A DNA stretch of 5,807 nt from Phycisphaerales bacterium (lineage in GTDB: Bacteria; Planctomycetota; Phycisphaerae; Phycisphaerales; Phycisphaeraceae): the NCBI GenBank assembly GCA_012031455.1, contig JAAUTM010000112.1:1-5807 (forward strand), in the 5' to 3' direction. The stretch's first letter is position 1; each line of letters opens with the position of its first letter. Both the position numbers and the translations under genes were made by a program. Under the pieces are notes generated by a model that made no database searches, was not told the origin of the DNA, and worked only from the letters and a program-made list of their open reading frames with translations. Shown in pieces: positions 1 to 5,807 of the stretch.

Positions 1-69
1 AATAATGACGCTGGAGAACCCCCGGCGTTGAAGCATGAGCATCGTGACAGGAAAACAATGTGTCATCGG

Positions 70-1671
70 CTAGAAACCAAGAAAGTCGAGTTTGTCACGG
101 ATGAGCATGAGCACGATGGTGGCAAGGGCCAGGTACGGGCCGTAGGGAATGGCACGCACTTCGCCGCGAGCCAGACGACTGATGCCCACGGATACAAAGA
201 TGCACAGCAAACCCAGTACGGGTGCGAGAAAGAAAATGATGATGGCCTCGGTGGGGCCGAGCACAGCGCCGATGCAGGCTAACAGATGCACATCGCCCAA
301 TCCCATGGCTTCCTTGCCAAAGGCCAGAGTGCCAAGGATGCGGGTGAACCAGATGATCGCCCCGCCGACGAGGTAACCCATAATGACACCGCTGAACACG
401 AATGGGGCCGGGGTTGATGGCTGCCAGTCGCTGAACCATCCGCGTGGCAAGAGGTAATGACCGAGCAACGCACCGAGGATGGGCAGAGCCAGGAAAAGAA
501 CTTCTTTTAAAACTTCACGCCGGGGATGGGGATGAGCGAGCCAGATTTCAGGGGTGCCATGGATGTCGGCTGGCTGCGTGACCGGTTGCGAAGAACCCGC
601 TTGGGCAACATTGGCTGCGTTGGAGGAAGCAGGAGCAGCAGGAGAAGCGGCGTGATCGTTGGTGACGATGGAGCTGGGATCAGGGGAACCGGGGGAACCG
701 GGGTCACCGGGGGTTTCCCAGATGGCGATGACCATGGCCGCCAGCCAGAGCAAAATCATGGCCGTGAGAATACCCCAGCCGCCCAGTACGTAACTCAACC
801 CGGCAGGGATGAGCAGGATGGCTGCGATGAGAAACATTGCGGTAGAGAGCGGTGTGCCGGGCACGGGAGCGGATGCCACCGGCTGAGCGGACACATCTGA
901 CACCATAGGGCTTGGCGTTACGGTTGCAGACTGAATATTTTCAGGCATCACGGCTGGGGTGGCTGTTACAGGTGAATCATTTGGGATTCCATCAGGTTGA
1001 GCTGGGGTAAGCGATGTGGGTGCGAAACTGCGAGGGATGATTTTGAAAAGAAGCAGCACATTGGCCAGACCCAGGCCGATGAGGGCGCCGATTTGTGCAT
1101 TCCAGAAATTTTTCCCTGTGGCAGGAAGGATCGGATTTTCGTACTGCACGGTCTGCGGAAAGGCCATGAGAAAAAGAAATAGCTGCGGCTTGTACCACAC
1201 AGCCAGGGGCAGCACGATGAGGGCGACAATGACAATAAACCAGGTAATTGCCAGAGGAATGATGTAGTGCCGGGCATCAATCAGAGTGGTACCCAGCAGA
1301 CCGGCCAGGAGCACAAGATGCACAATCAGCACGGGCCAGGTTTCAGCAAGACCCAGGTGATAAAAAGTGATGCGGAAGTCGGTGAGGTAATAGCCCAGCG
1401 GGAGCAGTGCAAAAAGTGCAAGCGTGATGGTTTCCACCAGTGGATATTGCACATGGATGGGCAGGGCACAATAGCGGCAACGCCCGCGCAGCAACAGCCA
1501 GCCAAGGATGGGCAGGTTGTCGTACCAGGCGAGATTATGCTGGCAGCGGGGACAGTGGGAACCGGGGTGCCAGAGTGATAGATCGCGGGGCATGCGGTAG
1601 ACCACCACATTGAGGAAGCTGCCTATACAGGCACCGTAAACAGCGATCAGTAGAAGATAGGGCCAGATCAT
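70..1671 (-). CDS. Prepilin peptidase (A24 family, leader peptidase/N-methyltransferase type) with long internal insert
   Basis: Inner-membrane aspartic protease expected to cut leader peptides from type IV pilin-like or type II secretion pseudopilin precursors; the N-terminal domain normally also N-methylates the new end. Seen: TM segment at residues 1-20, GSFLNVVVYRMPR (17-29), the zinc-type pairs CPRC (40-43) and CRYC (65-68), a first candidate catalytic Asp in TLIDARHYIIP (D132), and the second in the GxGD motif GLGDVHLL (D460). IPYGPYLALA (508-517) lies near the C-terminus. Family members are usually about 250-300 residues; this one has 533, because about 260 residues of Pro/Ala/Ser/Thr-rich linkers and extra hydrophobic segments (about 190-211, 278-295, 299-318) separate D132 from TM segments leading to D460. 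Start chosen because the typical N-terminus begins here and an in-frame TGA lies just upstream; no clear Shine-Dalgarno. Last gene of the xseA-xseB-peptidase block. Its pilin substrates are not in the window. Confidence 0.93.
   Translation of the reverse strand: MIWPYLLLIAVYGACIGSFLNVVVYRMPRDLSLWHPGSHCPRCQHNLAWYDNLPILGWLLLRGRCRYCALPIHVQYPLVETITLALFALLPLGYYLTDFRITFYHLGLAETWPVLIVHLVLLAGLLGTTLIDARHYIIPLAITWFIVIVALIVLPLAVWYKPQLFLFLMAFPQTVQYENPILPATGKNFWNAQIGALIGLGLANVLLLFKIIPRSFAPTSLTPAQPDGIPNDSPVTATPAVMPENIQSATVTPSPMVSDVSAQPVASAPVPGTPLSTAMFLIAAILLIPAGLSYVLGGWGILTAMILLWLAAMVIAIWETPGDPGSPGSPDPSSIVTNDHAASPAAPASSNAANVAQAGSSQPVTQPADIHGTPEIWLAHPHPRREVLKEVLFLALPILGALLGHYLLPRGWFSDWQPSTPAPFVFSGVIMGYLVGGAIIWFTRILGTLAFGKEAMGLGDVHLLACIGAVLGPTEAIIIFFLAPVLGLLCIFVSVGISRLARGEVRAIPYGPYLALATIVLMLIRDKLDFLGF
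684..702 (-). repeat. GGTTCCCCC-type dispersed repeat, copy 1 (inside prepilin peptidase gene)
   Basis: The minus strand reads CCCGGTTCCCCCGGTTCCC here, identical over 19 bases to 4990-5008 on the plus strand. It is part of a 9-bp periodic tract covering about 683-718. In the peptidase it encodes a Pro-Gly-Ser/Asp triplet run (PGDPGSPGSP, about residues 321-330) in a linker between membrane segments. Confidence 0.6.
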
Positions 1672-1698
1672 GCGGGGGTGGTTCCAATATCAGCAATA

Positions 1699-1719
1699 CC
1701 CACACCGACTCGGTGCGGG
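1699..1719 (-). other. GC-rich hairpin between xseB and prepilin peptidase gene
   Basis: In minus-strand RNA, 1719-1712 (CCCGCACC) pairs with 1706-1699 (GGUGUGGG) over 8 bp including one G-U pair, with a GAGUC loop. On the plus strand the same position is an A-C mismatch, so the fold suits the transcript of the xseB-peptidase direction. No U-tract follows, so it is not a typical intrinsic terminator; it could be a processing or attenuation site, or chance. Confidence 0.3.
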
Positions 1720-1730
1720 CTTCTTGTAAC

Positions 1731-1742
1731 ATCGATATCGAT
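1731..1742. repeat. 12-bp perfect palindrome touching the xseB stop codon
   Basis: ATCGATATCGAT is identical to its own reverse complement. It lies just beyond the xseB reading frame and shares one base with the stop codon. It could be a protein-binding site or chance; nothing in the sequence decides. Confidence 0.3.
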
Positions 1743-2011
1743 CACATTGGTTCGTCGTCGGGAGTTGGTTCCGAAGCATCCGGAGTTTCAGTTGTCACCA
1801 GCTTGCCCGCATCATTTATGGATAATTCGGCGATTTTCTTTTCGGCGGCACCAAGAATAGTTCGGCAATGGGTAATGAGTTTCATGCCTTGTTCATAGGC
1901 GGTGAGGCTTTCCTCAAGGCCGACCTCGCCGGATTCGATACGATCGATGAGGGCTTCAAGTTGTTCGAGGGCATCCTCGTACTTGAGCGATTTATCTTTG
2001 GCTTTGCTCAT
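1742..2011 (-). CDS. xseB: Exodeoxyribonuclease VII small subunit
   Basis: Small helical subunit that joins XseA to form exonuclease VII, a cytoplasmic nuclease that degrades single-stranded DNA from either end into oligonucleotides and acts in repair. The 89-residue product matches the family along its core: KYEDALEQLEALIDRIESGE (residues 10-29), then GLEESLTAYEQGM and an amphipathic helix ending AEKKIAEL. The acidic Thr/Pro-rich C-terminal tail (about 20 residues) is extra compared with the usual 65-80 residues. The ATG at 2011 (MSKAKDKS) is preferred because homology begins right after it; an in-frame ATG at 2059 would add 16 unfamily-like residues. No clear Shine-Dalgarno is seen. It follows xseA on the same strand, which supports the assignment and suggests co-transcription. 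Confidence 0.92.
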   Translation of the reverse strand: MSKAKDKSLKYEDALEQLEALIDRIESGEVGLEESLTAYEQGMKLITHCRTILGAAEKKIAELSINDAGKLVTTETPDASEPTPDDEPM

Positions 2012-2099
2012 GATGACAGTGTAACGCAAAGTGTGGGGGGTACCGCAAGGCAAAGGCAAGCAATCAACGAGTCAGTCAGAGGGCAACTCGCCAAATAAT

Positions 2100-2114
2100 C
2101 CGGGGGAACCGGGG
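2100..2114 (-). repeat. GGTTCCCCC-type dispersed repeat, copy 2 (xseA 3' end / xseA-xseB gap)
   Basis: The plus strand reads CCGGGGGAACCGGGG, identical over 15 bases to 689-703. It continues with extra Gs and is followed by a T8 run at 2123-2130. It lies just downstream of the xseA stop as read, or within the xseA tail if the frame is corrected. Confidence 0.5.
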
Positions 2115-2161
2115 GGAGGATGTTTTTTTTCGCGGGGTACGCAGGTGGAGCAACCTGTTGG

Positions 2162-3448
2162 TTACAGGGACAGGCTGCGGCAGCGAGTCACCCTCGACCT
2201 TGCTGCGTACACGGCCGGTGGCCAGCACGGTGGTAGACTGTCACCGGGCTGCACCTGATCAGGCTGGCGAAGGAGCTTGCCATCGTGCATGAAGGTGTAG
2301 GTGTACCCACGTTCAAGCACACGCTGGGGCGCAAGGGATTGCAGTTGACGCGACAGGCTTTCAAGCTGCTGTTTGCGCTGCAGCACGGCCACAGGCAGGG
2401 TGTTACGCAAACGCTGGGTGCGATTTTCGAGGTCGTGTTTTGCGAGCTGCAACTGCTGCGGAGGCAGGCTGCGAAGCTGGCGGTGTAGTTCCTGCAGACG
2501 ATGAAGCAGGGGTTGCAGCACGTTTTGCGGTTTGCGAAAAAGTACATGCCTGGCGAACGATTCCAAACGCTGCTGTTGCTGATGCAGGTTGCGCTGAATC
2601 ATGGATAGCAGGCGACGCTGCTGCTGAGTGAGTTGCTGCGAAAGTGCAGCATGATCGGGGAGTAAACGCATCACTGCCTGGGTGGGTGTGGAGGCTCGCA
2701 CATCGGCGACGAGTTCGGCCACGGTGGTATCGATTTCGTGACCAATCGCTGCCACGATCGGCAATCGGCAGCGATAAACAGCATCGGCCACGATACGCTC
2801 GTTAAATGCCCAAAGATCTTCCATCGACCCGCCCCCACGAGTCAGGATGATGGCATCGATGCCCATGGCGGGGCCATCCCTGGATAATATTTCAATGGCG
2901 CTGGCAATGTGCGGGGCAGCTTGGGCACCCTGGACCAGCACGTCATAAAGATACAACTGACAACCCGGCCAGCGATGTTGAGCGGTGTTGATGACATCCT
3001 GCAAGGCAGCGCCGCTGCGCGAAGTCACCACCGCTACCCGGCGAGACAACAGGGGCAGAGGTTTCTTGCGCTGTTCATCAAAGTAACCTGCCTGGCGCAG
3101 TTCCTCCATCAATGCTCGTAATTGCAATTCGAGTGAACCCACACCCACGGTTCGAGTTTGTCCACATAAAGCTGAAGGTGGCCTTGTGCTTCGTAATAAT
3201 CCAGCCGACCGGTGGCGACGACGGAAACACCATCACGGGGGACGAACCCGGCTTTGCGGGCGGTACTGGCAAAGCAAACGCAGCGGATCGTTGCCTGCTC
3301 ATCTTTGAGGGAAAAAAAACCAGTGGGTGCGATTGGTGAAGTTGCTCACCTCCCCCACCACTTTCACCGGCAGCGGCGCATACTCAGCCAACACAGCCTT
3401 GATAAGCTGTGCCACCTGATACACCGTCATGGGGCGCGATGAAAGCAT
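2162..3448 (-). CDS. xseA: Exodeoxyribonuclease VII large subunit, frame-disrupted as read
   Basis: Catalytic subunit of exonuclease VII, partner of XseB. Coding order: an N-terminal OB-fold region starting at 3448 (MLSSRPMTVYQVAQLIKAVL) through HWFF, SLKDEQATIRCVCFAS and GRLDYYEAQGHLQLYVDKLE; then the catalytic domain with RGGGSMEDLWAFN (about 2800-2840) and GHEIDTTVAELVADVR; then Gln/Arg-rich coiled-coil helices and VLERGYTYTF near the end. As read the frame is broken: a T8 run (3312-3319, sense strand) shifts it to a stop at 3299-3301; near 3149 a base seems missing in CCGTGGGTG, restoring the first frame; near 2236 another seems missing, since LTTVLATGRVRSKVEGDSL reads in the next frame. 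The longest open piece is 2162-3148. Frame-corrected, the end would move to about 2072-2078 and the product to about 456 residues, close to E. coli XseA. Most likely a functional gene with sequence errors. Confidence 0.9.
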
Positions 3449-3591
3449 GATGGGATGATAACCCGTACAAAAAACTCACGCCGGATCGATGTGGGCTTGA
3501 TCCACCCGCAACACCGCTGGCACCGACTCGAAGTGGGCTTCGCATCCATGAACATATCTTCGTAGGATGGTGGCCAGATGGTGAAATCGAT
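3449..3591. promoter_or_regulatory. Divergent intergenic region between xseA and rsmH
   Basis: The start codons of xseA (leftward) and rsmH (rightward) face away from each other across 143 bp, so promoters for both blocks are expected here. I cannot identify a convincing -35/-10 pair for either. Seen: an imperfect direct repeat CGATGTGGGCTT (3487-3498) and CGAAGTGGGCTT (3529-3540), 42 bp apart, the second forming a small perfect hairpin CGAAG-TGGG-CTTCG (3529-3542). Confidence 0.45.
3580..3584 (+). promoter_or_regulatory. Ribosome binding site of rsmH
   Basis: GGTGA with a 7-base spacer before the ATG at 3592. It supports that start over internal ones, since no alternative ATG lies in frame between it and the conserved GHVPVL segment. 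Confidence 0.6.
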
Positions 3592-4578
3592 ATGAAAGAA
3601 CACAACGTGCCCTCATCAACCGATGACAACCTGCCCAACGACTCCGTACCACCGGCGACCGTGTCAGCTGGCCATGTCCCGGTGTTGGCTGCGGAAATAT
3701 TGCACTATTTTTCACCAAAACCGGGTGAAACCATGGTGGATTGCACACTGGGTCGAGGCGGTCATGCCTTGCTGATCGCCCCACTGCTAGGCCCTGCCGG
3801 TCGTTACCTGGGGCTGGATGTGGACCCGGCCAACCTGCAATTTGCACAGAATCGTCTCCAATCCAACAGCGCCAATGTCACCTGCATTCAGGCTAACTTT
3901 CAACAGTTGCGGCAAGCCCTTGATGAGCTTGGCATCAACCGTATCAACCTGCTGCTGGCTGATCTGGGCTTCTCATCCAATCAAATGGACGATCCGCAAC
4001 GGGGATTTTCTTTTCAACAGGATGGCCCGCTGGACATGCGCTTAAACCCCGGTTTGCCCAGCAGTGCGGCGGACCTGGTGAACCGCTTGCCCGAGCGGGA
4101 GCTGGCGGATTTGATTTACCAATACGGGGAGGAGCGTCTATCCCGGCGTATCGCCCGAAATATTGTGGCAAACCGGCATCGTTCACCGATATTAACAACA
4201 GCTCAACTGGCACAGATCGTGCGTCATGCCTATGGGCCTGCAGGCAGGCATCAACGCATTGACCCAGCCACGCGGACGTTCATGGCTCTGCGAATTGCCG
4301 TGAACGATGAATTGGATGCACTGGATCGCTTGCTGGAATCGTTGCCGGGGATACTGGCACCGGGGGCCAGGGCAGGCATCATCAGTTTTCATTCGCTCGA
4401 AGATCGACGTGTCAAGCAAGCCTGGCAGAAGTATCGGGCCTCCAACATGGCTGAAATCCTTACCAAAAAGCCCGTGATTGCCAGCCCTGAAGAATGTGAA
4501 CTCAACCCGCGCAGTCGAAGTGCCAAGTTGCGGGTGATGTTGTGGAAAGGCACTGGCAAGCGAACAAATTCAGGTTAA
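3592..4578 (+). CDS. rsmH: 16S rRNA (cytosine(1402)-N(4))-methyltransferase
   Basis: SAM-dependent enzyme (formerly MraW) that N4-methylates C1402 of 16S rRNA in the decoding centre of the 30S subunit. The 328-residue product is uninterrupted and near the usual 300-320. Landmarks: GHVPVLAAEIL (27-37), SAM-binding TLGRGGHA (52-59), LDVDP (75-79), DLGFSSNQMDDPQRGFSF (124-141), PLDMR (146-150), LPERELADLIYQYGEERLSR (166-185), RTFMALRIAVNDEL (228-241), ISFHSLEDRRVK (264-275) and NPRSRSAKLR (305-314). All hallmark segments of the family are present. The first 26 residues are a variable polar extension. It is first in the plus-strand block and is followed after 72 bp by a LysM membrane protein. mraZ, its common upstream neighbour, is absent; xseA lies there instead, in the opposite direction. 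Confidence 0.97.
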   Translation: MKEHNVPSSTDDNLPNDSVPPATVSAGHVPVLAAEILHYFSPKPGETMVDCTLGRGGHALLIAPLLGPAGRYLGLDVDPANLQFAQNRLQSNSANVTCIQANFQQLRQALDELGINRINLLLADLGFSSNQMDDPQRGFSFQQDGPLDMRLNPGLPSSAADLVNRLPERELADLIYQYGEERLSRRIARNIVANRHRSPILTTAQLAQIVRHAYGPAGRHQRIDPATRTFMALRIAVNDELDALDRLLESLPGILAPGARAGIISFHSLEDRRVKQAWQKYRASNMAEILTKKPVIASPEECELNPRSRSAKLRVMLWKGTGKRTNSG

Positions 4579-4635
4579 AATGGCGTGATATCGTCGTCAT
4601 GGAGGACGACTGCCTACCATCCCAATTACTCCCAC

Positions 4636-4640
4636 AAGGA
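4636..4640 (+). promoter_or_regulatory. Ribosome binding site of the LysM protein gene
   Basis: AAGGA ends 10 bases before the ATG at 4651, a slightly long spacer. It supports starting at 4651, where the protein begins with a short charged tail and a membrane helix, rather than at the upstream GTG (4585). Confidence 0.45.
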
Positions 4641-4650
4641 TGTCAGGGTC

Positions 4651-5807
4651 ATGACTCGCGAAACAAAACTAGGTTTGCTCATTGGAACTGGCATAATTCT
4701 GCTGATAGCCATCGTTGTCAGCGATCAGCTATCGGTCGTCAAAAATGACGGCGCCCCCACCGCTGAATACGGCATGGACAGCGGCCTTGCCGGATCAGTC
4801 AACTTGCCACAACATCAGACTCCCCCCGCTGACAGGGTTGGACCTGGCCCCTACGCCCGGCCTGCAAACCCCCAAACCCTACCCTGCCCTGCCCGGTGCC
4901 ACGATCAACATCGGCGACCCCGGCACCCACAACATGCTACCCGCCGATCATTCTCCAACGCCTTATCCCGCACCCTACAGGAACCCCAGCCCGGTTCCCC
5001 CGGTTCCCTTGCCACAGGCAAATCCATTGCCCGGTGCCACGGTGATGCAACCCTTTGGCAACCCGCCATCAGCCATGAGCGTGCAGGAACAGCCGATGTC
5101 GGTTGGCACCCATGGTCAAGTTACACCTGGCCCCAGTCTGGCACAGGGCGAACAGGCTATTGGCTTATTTGATCCGTTGCCACCACAGCCCACCGTCTCC
5201 CAATATGAACCGCAGCCGACGGGGCGGGGCCTTGATTTAGGCAACTCGACAAAACGCCCTTGAATCTTCTATTCAAAGCAAGCCCAAAACCATCACCGTA
5301 CGTTCGGGTGACACGCTCGAAGCATTGGCCCGCAAGCACATGGGGGCCGGCAAACACTGGCAGGCACTGTTTAACGCCAACAAGGACAAACTCAAGAAGC
5401 CGCAGGACCTGCGTCCGGGCATGGAACTGAATGTTCCTGCCATTGAAAGCACCACTACGCCGCAGCCACGCACTTTCACTGATCTGGATACCACCACAGT
5501 TACGAGCCGAACCGACACTCGTTCCACTACCTATACGGTCAAAAAAGGGGACACGCTCTACGGCATCGCTCAACGCGAACTGGGGAATTCCACTCGCTGG
5601 CAGGACATTCTCAATGCCAATAAACAGCAACTCAAGGGCAAAGCCACCAACCTCAAGCCCGGCATGAAACTCAATATGCCCAGCCAACAGGCCCCCGTAT
5701 CCAATAAACAACTCCGCTTCATCACGCACCCCCTACAACGGCATGGCTGTTGAATCCTCCGGTTCCATCATGCCTCCCGCCTCGTTGGACAGTGTACTTC
5801 TTCTGGA
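4651..5807 (+). CDS. Membrane-anchored LysM-domain protein, frame-disrupted as read and cut by the window edge
   Basis: Probable envelope protein that binds peptidoglycan through LysM domains; its exact role is unknown. MTRETK is followed by one hydrophobic helix (about residues 7-24, LGLLIGTGIILLIAIVVS), then a Pro-rich linker with a repeated LPGAT (PALPGATINIG, NPLPGATVMQPFG), then two LysM domains: VRSGDTLEALARKHMG...LRPGMELNVP (5289-5438) and VKKGDTLYGIAQRELG...LKPGMKLNMP (5526-5681). Both have the usual G-D-T-L start, N-A-N centre and P-G-M end. Reading needs three frame changes, each by one extra base: near the C6 run 4822-4827, near A4 5251-5254 (a stop in the new frame at 5238 bounds it on the left), and near 5691-5708 (C5 or A3). 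After the last, a Ser-rich tail (NNSASSRTPYNGM) is open to the window end. As read the first frame stops at 5172, the second at 5263, the third at 5753. Follows rsmH on the same strand and is likely co-transcribed. Confidence 0.82.
4990..5008 (+). repeat. GGTTCCCCC-type dispersed repeat, copy 3 (inside LysM protein linker)
   Basis: CCCGGTTCCCCCGGTTCCC, identical over 19 bases to the minus strand at 684-702. In the frame that fits the rest of the linker it encodes PVPPVP, not the Gly-Ser-Pro triplets made by copy 1, so the same DNA is read in another frame. Confidence 0.6.

Noticed and set aside
8..28. Hairpin ACGC...GCGT downstream of the prepilin peptidase stop, as an intrinsic terminator
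   Set aside because: In the minus-strand RNA the stem has a C-A mismatch and is followed only by CAUUAUU, without a U-tract, so a terminator is not supported.
526..900. 124-codon Gly/Arg-rich plus-strand frame
   Set aside because: It is antisense to the prepilin peptidase linker; the Gly-rich look comes from the complementary Pro codons.
1558..1569. Another GGGAACCGGGGT match to the dispersed repeat
   Set aside because: It encodes the conserved HPGSHCP segment of the peptidase, so protein constraint explains it without invoking the repeat.
3078..3302. 74-codon minus-strand frame inside the xseA N-terminal region
   Set aside because: The real XseA sequence here (DEQATIRCVCFAS and onward) is in a different frame, so this is a shadow.
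3451..3591. Open extension upstream of rsmH in the same frame, with no stop across the gap
   Set aside because: It has no ATG, GTG or TTG start in frame and would add residues absent from RsmH proteins; the ATG at 3592 has its own GGTGA.
3384..3638. 84-codon minus-strand frame spanning the xseA-rsmH gap
   Set aside because: It overlaps the starts of both genes in the wrong frame relative to xseA and resembles no family; its composition is that of a shadow frame.
5157..5729. 190-codon open frame on the minus strand
   Set aside because: It lies opposite the two LysM domains, which are clearly coding on the plus strand. It has no recognisable domain and owes its length to the codon pattern of the real gene.

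Overview
The window carries five protein genes of an ordinary bacterial chromosome with moderately high GC. Three lie on the minus strand (xseA, xseB, a prepilin peptidase) and two on the plus strand (rsmH and a membrane-anchored LysM protein that runs off the right edge). The two groups diverge from a 143-bp intergenic region at 3449-3591. I see no tRNA, rRNA, CRISPR array, transposase or phage gene. The long, multi-linker prepilin peptidase, its C-terminal IPYGPYLALA motif and the short-N-tail, single-TM LysM protein beside rsmH remind me of Planctomycetota, perhaps Phycisphaerae. That is recall of family style, not a search result, and is only moderately secure.

Minus-strand block, in transcription order. 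xseA and xseB encode the large and small subunits of exonuclease VII. They are followed by a 533-residue A24-family prepilin peptidase whose catalytic halves are separated by a very long Pro/Ala/Ser-rich, partly membrane-spanning insert. A GC-rich hairpin and a 12-bp palindrome sit between xseB and the peptidase gene.

Plus-strand block. rsmH (16S rRNA C1402 N4-methyltransferase) is intact, with a good ribosome binding site. Seventy-two bases later starts a gene for a protein with one N-terminal transmembrane segment, a Pro-rich linker and two LysM domains. It occupies the place where ftsL lies in classical division/cell-wall clusters.

The most striking property is that two of the five genes are broken as read. 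xseA needs at least three reading-frame corrections and the LysM gene needs three, while rsmH, xseB and the peptidase are open throughout. Several breaks lie at homopolymers (T8, C6, A4, A3 or C5 in the sense strand), and coding character resumes perfectly after each. Uncorrected homopolymer-length errors in the assembly are the simplest explanation; recent decay or slippage-dependent expression are less likely. A second oddity is a GGTTCCCCC-type repeat found at three places, including an identical 19-mer in two genes read in different frames, which suggests a DNA-level repeat. I found no convincing new multi-gene system here.
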